Numbered from the stretch's first letter, positions 31,166-39,932 are shown. The stretch: DNA of 56,162 nt from Streptococcus sp. SPS1 (GCF_030439915.1 NZ_JAQFJG010000012.1:1-56162); one strand, 5' to 3'. Program-made: numbers and translations. Notes: generated by a model from the letters alone, not told the origin.

Positions 31166-32443
31166 TTATGAGATAATTTCTATAATTTCTCGTAAACTTT
31201 GCACCCTATCATTTATTTTAACATATTTTTGAAAATCTGTAACTAGCTGAGGAGAAATTTTTCCATTTGTGTATACTTTTGCAACAATTTCTCCCTTTTG
31301 AACGGAATCTCCAATTTTCTTTTCAAAAACAATTCCTGTTTCATAGTCCAAGGCATCAGATTTGACTGCACGACCAGCTCCCAGTCTCATGGCATAAAGC
31401 CCAAATTCCATTGCTGGAAGAGCTGAGATAATACCCGTTTCCTGAGCAGGGATTTCCACCACATGGGCAACATTGACAGGACGATAGAGGTCTTCCAAGT
31501 CTCCACCTTGGGCTTGGACCATTTCCTCAAACTTAGCTAGCGCTTGACCATTTTCAAGATGTTGGCGAACTTCTTCAACTGTCTTGTTTACATTTGCCAG
31601 GCCAAGCATAATTTGAGCCAATTCACAGATGAAGTGGGTAATATCCTGACGGCCTTGACCTTGTAAAATCTCCAGTGCTTCAAGGATTTCAAGGCGATTT
31701 CCAATCGCTCGTCCCAAGGGCTGACTCATATCCGTAATCACTGCTACCGTCTTCCGACCAACCGCCTTACCAAGTTCCACCATGGTTTGAGCCAATTCAC
31801 GCGCCTCATCAACCGTTTTCATGAAGGCACCCTCACCTACAGTCACGTCTAGCAAAATAGCATCCGCCCCTGCCGCAATTTTCTTGCTCATCACCGAACT
31901 CGCAATCAAAGGAATCGTGTCAACAGTTGCGGTCACATCACGGAGGGCGTAGAGAAGCTTATCCGCTTTGACCAGCTGGTCTGATTGCCCAATGACAGAT
32001 ACTCCAATATCCTGAACCTGACGAATGAAATCTTCTTGACTGCGCTCGACTTGATAGCCCTTAATGGACTCCAATTTATCAATTGTTCCACCAGTATGGC
32101 CGAGACCACGACCACTCATTTTTGCTACAGGCACACCGAAGCTAGCAACAAGAGGAGCTAAAATCAAGGTTACCTTATCGCCGACACCACCAGTAGAATG
32201 CTTGTCAACTTTCACACCATCAATGGCAGACAAGTCAAACTCTTGCCCAGTCTTAACCATATTCATGGTCAAATCAGAAATTTCACGAGTCGTCATTCCT
32301 TTAAAATAAACAGCCATAGCAAAGGCAGACATCTGATAATCAGGGACAGTTCCTGACACATAGCCTTCTACCAGCCATTCAATTTCACTCGAAGTCAATT
32401 CTTGCCCGCCTCGTTTTTTTTGGATTAAATCAACTGCTCTCAT
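31166..32443 (-). CDS. pdp: Pyrimidine-nucleoside phosphorylase
   Basis: A 425-residue phosphorylase of the Pdp/DeoA family. It cleaves uridine, deoxyuridine and thymidine to base plus (deoxy)ribose-1-phosphate. The family signature [18 protein letters not shown] is present, along with [20 protein letters not shown]. Its start overlaps the stop of the RsmC-like methyltransferase gene by 4 nt. DeoB would convert the product for DeoC. Confidence 0.93.
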   Translation of the reverse strand: MRAVDLIQKKRGGQELTSSEIEWLVEGYVSGTVPDYQMSAFAMAVYFKGMTTREISDLTMNMVKTGQEFDLSAIDGVKVDKHSTGGVGDKVTLILAPLVASFGVPVAKMSGRGLGHTGGTIDKLESIKGYQVERSQEDFIRQVQDIGVSVIGQSDQLVKADKLLYALRDVTATVDTIPLIASSVMSKKIAAGADAILLDVTVGEGAFMKTVDEARELAQTMVELGKAVGRKTVAVITDMSQPLGRAIGNRLEILEALEILQGQGRQDITHFICELAQIMLGLANVNKTVEEVRQHLENGQALAKFEEMVQAQGGDLEDLYRPVNVAHVVEIPAQETGIISALPAMEFGLYAMRLGAGRAVKSDALDYETGIVFEKKIGDSVQKGEIVAKVYTNGKISPQLVTDFQKYVKINDRVQSLREIIEIIS

Positions 32444-33030
32444 TCTTTCACACTTCTAAGGATATAGTATCCCTTGTCTTTTTTAAGGATTTCACAATTG
32501 CCAAACACGTCTTCCATCTTAGACTTGGCACTTGGAGCCCCTTGCTTTTTCTGGATGACGATTGTTAAATCTCCACCAGTTTCCAAGAAATCTTTACTTT
32601 TCTCGATGATTTCGTGAACCACTTGCTTGCCTGCACGGATAGGAGGATTTGAAATAACATGGTCAAATGTACCTTCAACTTGTTCATAGATGTTGGACTG
32701 GAAAATCGTCGCTTTTACATTATTTTTTTCAGCATTTCTCTTAGCCAAATCCAAGGCACGATTATTGATATCGACCATGGTCGCCTGAACGCCGTAAGCC
32801 TTGACTAAGGACAAACCTAATGGACCATAACCACAGCCGACATCTAGGACTGTCTCTCCTTGGTTGACCTCAAGACACTTGAGCAAGAGTTGACTTCCGA
32901 AGTCAACCATCTTCTTGCTAAAAACACCTGCATCCGTCAGAAAGGTCATTTTTTCTCCCAACAAGTCCACTCTCAACTCATGAATGTCGTGAGCAGCGTC
33001 AGGATTCTCTGCATAATACATTTTACTCAT
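32440..33030 (-). CDS. RsmC-like class I SAM-dependent methyltransferase
   Basis: A 196-residue methyltransferase of the RsmC/RlmG domain type. The SAM site is VLDVGCGYGPLG and the catalytic motif is VISNPPIRAG (NPPI type, for exocyclic amine methylation in rRNA). It is half the length of enterobacterial RsmC and is the common Gram-positive single-domain form, so the exact rRNA target is uncertain. It is the first gene of the pdp-deoC-cdd unit. The ATG lies only 6 nt after a good -10 with no Shine-Dalgarno, so the transcript may be leaderless. Confidence 0.85.
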   Translation of the reverse strand: MSKMYYAENPDAAHDIHELRVDLLGEKMTFLTDAGVFSKKMVDFGSQLLLKCLEVNQGETVLDVGCGYGPLGLSLVKAYGVQATMVDINNRALDLAKRNAEKNNVKATIFQSNIYEQVEGTFDHVISNPPIRAGKQVVHEIIEKSKDFLETGGDLTIVIQKKQGAPSAKSKMEDVFGNCEILKKDKGYYILRSVKE

Positions 33031-33036
33031 GAAACT

Positions 33037-33075
33037 ATTTTACCATAATTTGACTTAAATTGTAAATCGTTTACA
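33037..33075 (-). promoter_or_regulatory. Promoter with palindromic operator for the rsmC-like/pdp/deoC/cdd unit
   Basis: On the minus strand, TTTACA (33061-33066) and TAAAAT (33037-33042) are separated by 18 nt, and the -10 is preceded by TGG. The -35 is one arm of a perfect palindrome TGTAAA-N3-TTTACA at 33061-33075. A protein bound there would block polymerase. It resembles a catabolite (cre-like) or LacI-family operator, but is one base longer than the classic cre. Confidence 0.6.
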
Positions 33076-33095
33076 TATCCAGAATGAGACAAAAA

Positions 33096-33139
33096 GATTG
33101 AAGGAAGTTGCTTTACAATAGCTCCCCTTCAATCTCTTT
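33096..33139 (-). terminator. Terminator of the upstream membrane protein gene
   Basis: GATTGAAGG (33096-33104) pairs with CCTTCAATC (33126-33134). On the minus strand TTTTTG follows. Confidence 0.8.
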
Positions 33140-33241
33140 CAACACTTATAAGCAAATAGTATTTCATCTAGGACTACAGCTATCATTGCCATGATAAAAC
33201 AACAAATTTATTGTCTATAATCAAGCGCATTTTTATTACTA

Positions 33242-33643
33242 TTACTTAACCTTCAAATGCTTAATCATCAACAGGATTCCCAATAAGATGTTTAGATAAA
33301 AGCCCAACTGATACGTTTGTGTCAGGATTTCCAAACTTGTCCAAAGTCGTATCAAATCTTCTAGTGACATGCGGAAGAAATAACCCTCTGTCGCAATCCA
33401 TAGGACTAAAAAGCAATAACTACCAGCAGCAAGCCATTTCGTCCACCGTTTTTTTAGGAAGAAAGCAATCAAGAGCGAACAGATAAAGACAGCTGTTACA
33501 ATGGCATGTTCCATCAAAAAAGTAAAACCGTAATAGATTTCCACAAAGCGTCTACCATTATCTGCATTGGCTCCTTTTATAAAAGGTAAGGAAAAACTTA
33601 AAATAAAACAGAGTTCCAATAAGTAACGTTTCAAGATTTTCAT
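33242..33643 (-). CDS. Small four-helix membrane protein, unknown function
   Basis: A 133-residue protein not recognised as a named family. It has four hydrophobic segments at about 5-22, 42-65, 70-90 and 105-127 with short charged loops (KKRWTK). The start MKILKRYLL was chosen because an AGGAGGT site precedes it; the longer frame has none. It is a single gene, divergent from coaA and ending at a terminator. Confidence 0.65.
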   Translation of the reverse strand: MKILKRYLLELCFILSFSLPFIKGANADNGRRFVEIYYGFTFLMEHAIVTAVFICSLLIAFFLKKRWTKWLAAGSYCFLVLWIATEGYFFRMSLEDLIRLWTSLEILTQTYQLGFYLNILLGILLMIKHLKVK

Positions 33644-33813
33644 AGTACACCTCCTATAAGTTATAAACCCCAAAGCCCCCTTTATAGCTGATAAGTCAGT
33701 AGAAAGCAGCTCCTACTTCATCAATAAATTGTTCATCCTCTATCTACTTATATTATATACTATTGACTGACTGAATTCAAGAAACCGCTTTATTTTTTTA
33801 GCTTTTTATGGTA

Positions 33814-33822
33814 TGGTATGAT
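33814..33822 (+). promoter_or_regulatory. Extended -10 promoter of coaA
   Basis: TG at 33814-33815 and TATGAT at 33817-33822 form an extended -10. An AGGGG ribosome binding site and the ATG at 33848 follow. Confidence 0.55.
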
Positions 33823-33847
33823 AAACAAAATATCTAGGGGAAAACAA

Positions 33848-34768
33848 ATGACCAACGAATTTTTACATTTTGAAAAAATCAGCCGCCAGACTTGGCAATC
33901 TTTACATCGAAAAACAACACCTCCTTTGACAGAAGAGGAATTAGAATCCATCAAGAGTTTTAATGACCAGATTAGTTTACAGGATGTTACAGATATCTAT
34001 CTCCCCTTGGCTCATCTGATTCAGATTTACAAGCGAACTAAGGAAGATTTAGCCTTTTCCAAAGGAATTTTCCTCCAACGTGAAAGTAAATCTCAACCTT
34101 TTATTATTGGGGTTTCTGGGAGTGTTGCCGTTGGAAAATCCACAACCAGTCGTCTATTGCAAACCCTGCTTTCTAGAACTGTAACTGATGCTAGTGTTGA
34201 GTTGGTTACAACTGATGGTTTTCTCTATCCCAATCAAACCTTGATTGAGCAGGGGATTTTAAATCGTAAAGGATTTCCTGAAAGCTATGATATGGAGGCT
34301 CTTCTCAACTTCTTGGACCGCATCAAAAACGGACAAGATGTGGATATTCCTGTCTACTCTCATGAAGTCTACGACATCATCCCTGAGGAAAAGCAAAGCG
34401 TCAAAGCTGCTGATTTTGTCATTGTTGAGGGAATCAATGTCTTTCAAAATCCACAAAACGAGCGTCTCTATATCACTGACTTCTTTGACTTTTCCATCTA
34501 TGTTGATGCTGCAGTGGATGATATTGAGAGTTGGTATCTGGACCGTTTCTTGAAGATGCTGAGCCTAGCCCAAAACGACCCTGATAGCTACTATTATCGT
34601 TTTACTCAAATGTCGATTGGGGAAGTGGAATCCTTTGCCCATCAGGTCTGGACCAGTATCAATCTCACAAATCTACAAAATTATATTGAACCAACCAGAA
34701 ATCGTGCGGAAGTGATTCTTCATAAAAGCAAGAACCATGAAATCGATGAAATTTACTTAAAAAAGTAA
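33848..34768 (+). CDS. coaA: Pantothenate kinase (type I)
   Basis: A 306-residue type I (PRK-family P-loop) pantothenate kinase, the first step of coenzyme A synthesis. The P-loop is [15 protein letters not shown], and DGFLYPN plus KGFPESYD are typical. The start was set at MTNEFLHFE with AGGGG upstream, instead of an earlier ATG inside the promoter. rpsT follows with its own promoter. Confidence 0.95.
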   Translation: MTNEFLHFEKISRQTWQSLHRKTTPPLTEEELESIKSFNDQISLQDVTDIYLPLAHLIQIYKRTKEDLAFSKGIFLQRESKSQPFIIGVSGSVAVGKSTTSRLLQTLLSRTVTDASVELVTTDGFLYPNQTLIEQGILNRKGFPESYDMEALLNFLDRIKNGQDVDIPVYSHEVYDIIPEEKQSVKAADFVIVEGINVFQNPQNERLYITDFFDFSIYVDAAVDDIESWYLDRFLKMLSLAQNDPDSYYYRFTQMSIGEVESFAHQVWTSINLTNLQNYIEPTRNRAEVILHKSKNHEIDEIYLKK

Positions 34769-34775
34769 TTTTCCC

Positions 34776-34804
34776 TTGTCAAAACGTAAGTTTTCAGATA
34801 TAAT
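34776..34804 (+). promoter_or_regulatory. Sigma-A promoter of rpsT
   Basis: TTGTCA at 34776-34781 and TATAAT at 34799-34804 are separated by 17 nt, a near-consensus promoter just after the coaA stop. Confidence 0.9.
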
Positions 34805-34835
34805 GGTATAGTTAGTAAATATGGAGGTAAGAACA

Positions 34836-35072
34836 TTGGCAAACATTAAATCAGCTATCAAACGCGCTGAATTGAACGTTAAACAAAACGAAAAGAACTC
34901 AGCTCAAAAATCAGCTATGCGTACTGCTATCAAAGCTTTCGAAGCAAACCCATCTGAAGAACTTTTCCGTGCTGCTAGCTCAGCTATCGATAAAGCAGAA
35001 ACTAAAGGTTTGATTCACAAAAACAAAGCAAGCCGCGATAAAGCTCGTCTTTCAGCTAAACTTGCTAAATAA
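34836..35072 (+). CDS. rpsT: 30S ribosomal protein S20
   Basis: A 78-residue Lys- and Ala-rich helical protein that binds 16S rRNA in the body of the small subunit. The true start is TTG at 34836 (then [12 protein letters not shown]). The in-frame ATG 15 nt upstream overlaps the GGAGGT ribosome binding site and cannot be the start. A non-ATG start is also used by E. coli rpsT (UUG), where weak initiation belongs to autogenous control; that may apply here. The gene has its own strong promoter and terminator. Confidence 0.95.
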
Positions 35073-35073
35073 G

Positions 35074-35099
35074 AAACAGTCCATAGAGGCTGTTTTTTT
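35074..35099 (+). terminator. Terminator of rpsT
   Basis: AAACAG (35074-35079) pairs with CTGTTT (35090-35095), followed by a T-run. Confidence 0.85.
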
Positions 35100-35124
35100 G
35101 TCTCCAAATAGGAAAAGGTAGAAA

Positions 35125-35649
35125 ATGAAAATCGCAATTATCGGATATTCTGGTGCAGGTAAGTCAACGCTAGCTGAAAAGTTGTCTCACTACTACTCCA
35201 TCCCAAAACTTCACATGGACACACTCCAATTTCAACCTGGTTGGCAAGACAGTGACCGTGAATGGATGTTTGATGAGATGAAAAAATTTCTCACCAAGCA
35301 TGAAGCCTGGGTCATCGATGGTAATTATTCTTGGTGCTATTACGAGGAAAGAATGCAGGAAGCTGACCAAATCATCTTTCTCAATTTTTCGCCATTAACC
35401 TGTCTCTTTCGAGCCTTTAAACGGTACCTCAAATACCAAGGCAAGGTCAGAGAAAGTATGGCAGCTGGTTGTCAAGAACAATTTAATTGGGAGTTTATCA
35501 GATGGATTCTCTGGGATGGACGGAGCAAATCCTCTAAGGAACGCTACAAGTGGATTCAAAAAAACTATCCAGATAAAGTGGTCATCCTCAGATCACAAAA
35601 AGAGATAGACCAATTTCTGGATAAGAAAAGGAAGTCCTCCAATTCATAA
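35125..35649 (+). CDS. P-loop kinase-like protein (DNA topology modulation / FlaR type)
   Basis: A 174-residue P-loop protein related to adenylate kinase and shikimate kinase. Walker A is IIGYSGAGKSTLAEKL. HMDTLQFQPGW and WVIDGNYSW follow, then the ILWDGRSKSSKERY helix found in proteins annotated as topology modulation protein. That name is historical. The real substrate is unknown, and a nucleotide or small-molecule kinase is likelier. It is convergent with deoD. Confidence 0.8.
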   Translation: MKIAIIGYSGAGKSTLAEKLSHYYSIPKLHMDTLQFQPGWQDSDREWMFDEMKKFLTKHEAWVIDGNYSWCYYEERMQEADQIIFLNFSPLTCLFRAFKRYLKYQGKVRESMAAGCQEQFNWEFIRWILWDGRSKSSKERYKWIQKNYPDKVVILRSQKEIDQFLDKKRKSSNS

Positions 35650-35667
35650 AGAAGGGCTTCCTTTTTT
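35629..35667 (+). terminator. Terminator between the P-loop kinase gene and deoD
   Basis: AGGAAGTCC (35629-35637) pairs with GGGCTTCCT (35654-35662), using one G-T pair, followed by a T-run. It overlaps the 3' end of the upstream coding region. Confidence 0.8.
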
Positions 35668-35675
35668 GGCTATAA

Positions 35676-36386
35676 TTATTCTGCAATCAAGGTTTCTAAT
35701 CCAACCTTCATCATATCGGTGAAGGTATTTTGTCGTTCTTCTGCAGTTGTGTCTTCGTCTGGATTGACCAAACTATCAGAAATAGTCATGATAGCAAGCG
35801 TATCAACATGATGTTGGGCTGCTAGATAGTAGAGTGCCGCTGCTTCCATTTCCACAGCCTTGACCCCCCATTTACCAAGCTCGATGTTCTTTTCAAAGTA
35901 ATTTGAGTAAAAGACATCAGATGATAAAACGTTCCCAACGTGGGTTGTCATGCCAAGTTCTTTTGCGATATGATAAGCCTTATCTAGCAAGTCAAAGCTA
36001 GCGATTTGTGGAAAATCATACTGTGGCCAGTCATTACGGACAATGTTTGAGTTGGTTGCAGCTGCCTGCGCCAAAACCAATTCACGAACGTGAACATCTT
36101 CATTCAAAGAACCCGCAGTTCCCACACGGATCAATTTTTTCACACCGTAGTCAACAATCAACTCACGCGCATAAATCGAAATGGATGGCATTCCCATCCC
36201 AGTTCCCATAACAGATACACGGTGACCCTTGTAAGTACCAGTATAACCAAACATGTTACGCACTTCGTTAAAACAAACAGCATCTTCAAGGAAATTCTCC
36301 GCAATAAACTTAGCACGAAGAGGATCCCCAGGAAGAAGAATTTTATCAGCAATTTCACCCTGCTGAGCAGCAATATGGATAGACAT
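35676..36386 (-). CDS. deoD: Purine-nucleoside phosphorylase (DeoD type)
   Basis: A 236-residue hexameric-type PNP. It cleaves adenosine, inosine and guanosine (and deoxy forms) with phosphate. Conserved segments are [32 protein letters not shown] and [12 protein letters not shown], with catalytic Asp in TISDSLVNP. No Shine-Dalgarno sequence precedes the ATG. A structured repeat hairpin ends 36 nt upstream, and the last bases before the ATG resemble those before parC. This suggests unusual initiation or control. Confidence 0.95.
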   Translation of the reverse strand: MSIHIAAQQGEIADKILLPGDPLRAKFIAENFLEDAVCFNEVRNMFGYTGTYKGHRVSVMGTGMGMPSISIYARELIVDYGVKKLIRVGTAGSLNEDVHVRELVLAQAAATNSNIVRNDWPQYDFPQIASFDLLDKAYHIAKELGMTTHVGNVLSSDVFYSNYFEKNIELGKWGVKAVEMEAAALYYLAAQHHVDTLAIMTISDSLVNPDEDTTAEERQNTFTDMMKVGLETLIAE

Positions 36387-36393
36387 AATTTAT

Positions 36394-36933
36394 GATACAA
36401 AGAGCGACAAGAAAACGACTGAAAATTAGGAATCTGACGAGAAATCCTGATTTCTCAGTCAGATTATCTATTTTCCAAGTTTTCCGCTCGTGTTCAAATC
36501 AGAACACACGCTCTACCTTTCTTTATTGTATATTTAGGATAGCGACAGAGAACAAAGTAAAAATAGGAAACTGACGACGCATCGCAGATGCTAGACAGTT
36601 TATCTTTTTTACACAGTTCTCCGCCCGTATTCAGTTCAATGAATACAGTTAACCCATCCTTTCTTTATTCTAAAATTTATAATCAGAAAGATACCAAACC
36701 CGTCAGAAAGCAAAGGGAAAATAGGAGTTGGATGCAGTGAGCGATGCTCGCTAGACCAACTATCTTTTTCCCACTGCTTTTAGGGTGGGGTCAATTCCTT
36801 TCTTTCTTAATTTTGATGATATTGAGAAGATTAGACCGGATTCAATTCAAACCCGAACTCCCCTTCTCTTCTGAGTTTTTAGAAAAGTTTTCCGCTCGTG
36901 TTCAAATTAGAACACGCGCTCTACCTTTCTGTT
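36394..36933 (-). repeat. Tandem array of structured units of about 145 bp upstream of deoD
   Basis: Units follow one another with period roughly 143-150 bp, marked by GATAC-like starts near 36394, 36539 and 36690. Three hairpins share a design: C (36422-36476) with stems GAAAAT/ATTTTC and AATCTGAC/GTCAGATT; D (36559-36610) with AAAAA/TTTTT and AAACTG/CAGTTT; E (36715-36772) with GGGAAAA/TTTTCCC and AGTTGG/CCAACT. Each has the same internal loop TAGG/ATCT. A second small hairpin follows in three units: GTGTTC/GAACAC (36491-36508), GTATTC/GAATAC (36627-36646) and CGTGTTC/GAACACG (36897-36916). No protein gene is seen. On the minus strand this would be the deoD leader. Confidence 0.7.
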
Positions 36934-37085
36934 TATACTCTTCGAAAATTTCTTCAAACCACGTCAACGTCGCCTTGCCGTATATATGTTACTGACTTCG
37001 TCAGTTATATCTACAACCTCAAAGCAGTGCTTTGAGCAGCCTACGGCTAGTTTCCTAGTTTGCTCTTTGATTTTCATTGAGTATT
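36934..37085 (+). repeat. BOX element (boxA-boxB-boxC)
   Basis: It starts with TATACTCTTCGAAAATTTCT, continues with CTTCAAACCACGTCAACGTC, GACTTCGTCAGTTA and CAACCTCAAAGCAGTGCTTT, and ends with TTTTCATTGAGTATT. These are the recognisable boxA, boxB and boxC segments of pneumococcal BOX repeats. They are non-coding and probably mobilised in trans. It sits just downstream of the lipase gene. Confidence 0.9.
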
Positions 37086-37107
37086 AATTTTGTTCTTTCA
37101 CAGAGAG

Positions 37108-37136
37108 CTACCTGAGTTCTATTCAAGCTCAGGTAG
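37108..37136 (-). terminator. Hairpin after the lipase-lectin gene
   Basis: CTACCTGAG (37108-37116) pairs perfectly with CTCAGGTAG (37128-37136). The T-run is weak, so termination may be partial. Confidence 0.55.
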
Positions 37137-37184
37137 TACTTCTCTTATAAACTAAATCATCTCATTATTAAATAGTAGGATTTT

Positions 37185-39932
37185 TTACAAGACATCGTCA
37201 TCAGAAATCTTAGAATTTAATGTCGTTCCCCAATGGGTAATTTTACGGTGGGGTTGAGCTAAAATTGGTCTGTTTTCATAGATTGTTTGCCATCTATTCC
37301 ATAGTAGACCTGTCTTTTTCTCAATCTTAATTCGCAGATTCCTCATATTTTCTTTGATTGGGAGGTTGAGGACAAAACCTGCAGTCTGGTTGCGACCGTT
37401 TCCTTCCCAAGAACGACTACGAACAACTTGGTTTCCATCTTTATCTACTGTAACTTCTTCCCAAGTTATAGAGTAGCGGGCAATGTAAGCTCCACTATGT
37501 TGAATTGTCAATGTTTTGTCTTTGGCAGGAGTCTGACTGATTGGTTGAACTGGCTTAGAAACTTGTGTCGCCGTCTCACCATTCGTAGCTATAAAGCGGA
37601 AAACTTCTACTTCTGCAAGACTGAGGGCTTGATTGTTCTTACGTAGTTGCACACGAACACGGCGTCCCAATTTCCCATTTAATTGAACATCCAAGCTCGT
37701 TCCGTCAAGTTTAGAAACATACTGTCTAGCAACTTCTTTCCCTTTTTCATCATATAAAATTACATCAAAGTCTGACAAACGTTTAGAAAGTTCTCCATCC
37801 CCACGGTTATGAAGGCGAACAAGCCCTACCTGCTCCGTACGCCCTAAATCAACTTCCCACCAAGGTTGGTTTTCAGACTTAGTATATGTGTTCGAGTGTT
37901 GGCTATAACTGCTATTGGTATTGCCATCCAAGGCAAAACTTGTAGCTCCCTCAAAAACAGTGGAACTTTTCTTAACCTGTTTTTTCCAAGCGATATTCTC
38001 AGCACGATATACTTGGACTTCTGCAAGACTGAGAGCATTATAGCCTTCTAGTTCAATCCGAACATAGCGCGCTTTTTTATGGTTAATCGCAATTTGTGCT
38101 GACACATCTTTAAGAGATGTTATACGTTTTCTCTCAATTTCTTTACCAAAACTGTCTAAAAGAATGACATCAAAGTTTGCCAATCTATCCTGGGCAGTGT
38201 CTGTGCGGTTGTAAATATTGATTTGGCGAATGGTTTCTTCTTTAGCCAAATCTACTTGCCACCAAGGCTTGGATTGGAAGTTTGTATGAGTGACAGAATT
38301 GTGACCATAGTTACCATCGACTTTGCCATCCACAGCTCTTCTAGCATCTCCTCCGAAAGCTGTCGAACTTTGAGTAACCTGTTTCCCTAAGGCAATATTT
38401 TCCATTGGTTCAGCACTTGGTTGACTAGCAGATTGAGGCAGAGCCTGTTTCTTAAAGAAGCGCACTTTATCCAATTTTGGATCACGATAACCATGTTTAT
38501 CCAAGGTAGCTCGTTTACCAATATTAAAGTTAGGAATATCATTCATTCGACTTTCAAAATAGCCACGAGAACGGTGTTTAAATCGTGAATTACCTGTAAA
38601 TGTAACAATATCACGATCATTATGAATCAATGGAGTCACAACATTATCATTATCAACCACATAATGCTTAATTTTTCCGCTAACAGCTAATTTACGGCTT
38701 TCCAAACCAACATCCCAGAAACCATTCTTAGCATTCCAAACAGTTCTGGAAGTAATCACTTTAGGAGCACTGAAAGTCGTCACTTTCCGCAATACATGGT
38801 TATAAAAATCAGGATATTTTTGGTAAGCTTCCACCGCTGCAATCTGAGCTAGGTAGCCTCCAAGAGAATGACCTGTCATATACAACTTGGTAATACTTGT
38901 ATCCTTGGCTAATTCCCCAACAACCTTGCGGATATCATCCGCTTGAGCTGGTTTATTTCCACCTAATAAAACCAAATCTGCACTTAAGTCCTTGGCGTCA
39001 TTAACTCGCGTTCCACGAATAGCCAACATGTGCACCGTTCCATCTTTGAGATAAGGAAGGTCGCTCTTGGTCTCAAATAAGAAAGCATCCAAGCCACTAT
39101 CTGTATGGTAAGCTTTTTTCATTTTCCAGAAAGGAGCCAATTCATTGTGCATGAGTTTGTATTCTTGACGGTCAAGATAGAGACTAGGGAAAGGATTCTT
39201 ATGATCTAAAATTTTCTCAATATAATCATCGTCTCGATAGGCTAGCTCCATAAAGAGAAGAGAATCACGGTCTGTGACATACCATTCTTTCTTATTGTCA
39301 TCTTCTCCATCTGCCAAACCATCCCCATCACTGTCTGCTAGTAAGGGATGACTGTTATATCCTAGATAATCCTTACCATCTTTGTTGTAAACATAAAGTT
39401 CATCTTTGTTTTTGATGCCATCTTGGTCATCATCCCCTTCCAAATCAAGAACTTTTTCACCATAGAGAGATTCATCGATCAAATCATTTTCTAAATGCAA
39501 TTCCCCTTTGGAAATCTTCACCAAATCTTCTGCTGTTAAAGAACGAGTATTTGTTGGTTTTTCTGTCACAACTTCTTCTTTAGTTTCTTCTACAGGAGCA
39601 AGAATAGGTGAGTCTTGAACTGGCTCTGTTATCTCCACTTTTGACTCTTCCCTTTTGTTTTCAAGAACTTCACTTGCTTCCGGAAGCGTTTGAGGAGCTA
39701 GTCTTGGCTCCTCTTTAAGAGGAGTTTCTACTTTTGGAGCAACATTTTCCGGCTCTCTCAATTCCTCCTTAGAATCTAGCACTCTTGTTGCCACTTCAGA
39801 TGTTACATCTTGTTTTACTTCATTGGCTGAAATTCCAGCTGGAGCTAGAAATGCGAAGCCGACTGCAACAGATACAACTCCGATACTTAATTTTTTTATG
39901 CCAAAGCGCATAATTCGTTGACCAATTTTCAT
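37185..39932 (-). CDS. Secreted lipase with two F-type lectin domains and a cytolysin domain-4-like C-terminus
   Basis: A 915-residue secreted protein. Residues 1-36 are a YSIRK-like signal peptide (RFGIKKLSIGVVSVAVG). A low-complexity region (37-130) follows, then two Ca-binding thrombospondin-3-like repeats (DDDQDGIKNKDE at 167-178, DSDGDGLADGED at 200-211). A class 3 lipase domain (about 215-500) has IRGT at 305-308 and GHSLGG at 354-359, so Ser356 is the nucleophile; Asp427/Asp440 and His453 are candidate partners. Two F5/8C or F-type lectin domains lie at 510-644 and 645-781, with RTDTAQDR (576-583) and RGDGELSK (710-717) fitting the fucose-binding RxDx4(R/K) motif. Residues 805-915 match cholesterol-dependent cytolysin domain 4: HSGAYIARY, NMRNLRIKIEKKTGLLW and HWGTTL with the Thr-Leu cholesterol motif at 904-905. 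The undecapeptide (872-882) has lost Cys and one Trp. There is no LPXTG and no pore-forming domain. It is flanked by BOX elements. Confidence 0.85.
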   Translation of the reverse strand: MKIGQRIMRFGIKKLSIGVVSVAVGFAFLAPAGISANEVKQDVTSEVATRVLDSKEELREPENVAPKVETPLKEEPRLAPQTLPEASEVLENKREESKVEITEPVQDSPILAPVEETKEEVVTEKPTNTRSLTAEDLVKISKGELHLENDLIDESLYGEKVLDLEGDDDQDGIKNKDELYVYNKDGKDYLGYNSHPLLADSDGDGLADGEDDNKKEWYVTDRDSLLFMELAYRDDDYIEKILDHKNPFPSLYLDRQEYKLMHNELAPFWKMKKAYHTDSGLDAFLFETKSDLPYLKDGTVHMLAIRGTRVNDAKDLSADLVLLGGNKPAQADDIRKVVGELAKDTSITKLYMTGHSLGGYLAQIAAVEAYQKYPDFYNHVLRKVTTFSAPKVITSRTVWNAKNGFWDVGLESRKLAVSGKIKHYVVDNDNVVTPLIHNDRDIVTFTGNSRFKHRSRGYFESRMNDIPNFNIGKRATLDKHGYRDPKLDKVRFFKKQALPQSASQPSAEPMENIALGKQVTQSSTAFGGDARRAVDGKVDGNYGHNSVTHTNFQSKPWWQVDLAKEETIRQINIYNRTDTAQDRLANFDVILLDSFGKEIERKRITSLKDVSAQIAINHKKARYVRIELEGYNALSLAEVQVYRAENIAWKKQVKKSSTVFEGATSFALDGNTNSSYSQHSNTYTKSENQPWWEVDLGRTEQVGLVRLHNRGDGELSKRLSDFDVILYDEKGKEVARQYVSKLDGTSLDVQLNGKLGRRVRVQLRKNNQALSLAEVEVFRFIATNGETATQVSKPVQPISQTPAKDKTLTIQHSGAYIARYSITWEEVTVDKDGNQVVRSRSWEGNGRNQTAGFVLNLPIKENMRNLRIKIEKKTGLLWNRWQTIYENRPILAQPHRKITHWGTTLNSKISDDDVL

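Noticed and set aside
36422..36815. Peptides encoded by the repeat units upstream of deoD, read as small proteins
   Set aside because: Reading frames are interrupted, starts are missing, and the peptides agree only where the nucleotide motif is fixed. Stem pairing explains the pattern better than coding.
37185..37300. LPXTG cell-wall anchor at the end of the lipase protein
   Set aside because: The last residues end in ISDDDVL with no LPXTG, hydrophobic stretch or positive tail. The protein ends as a cytolysin domain 4 does.
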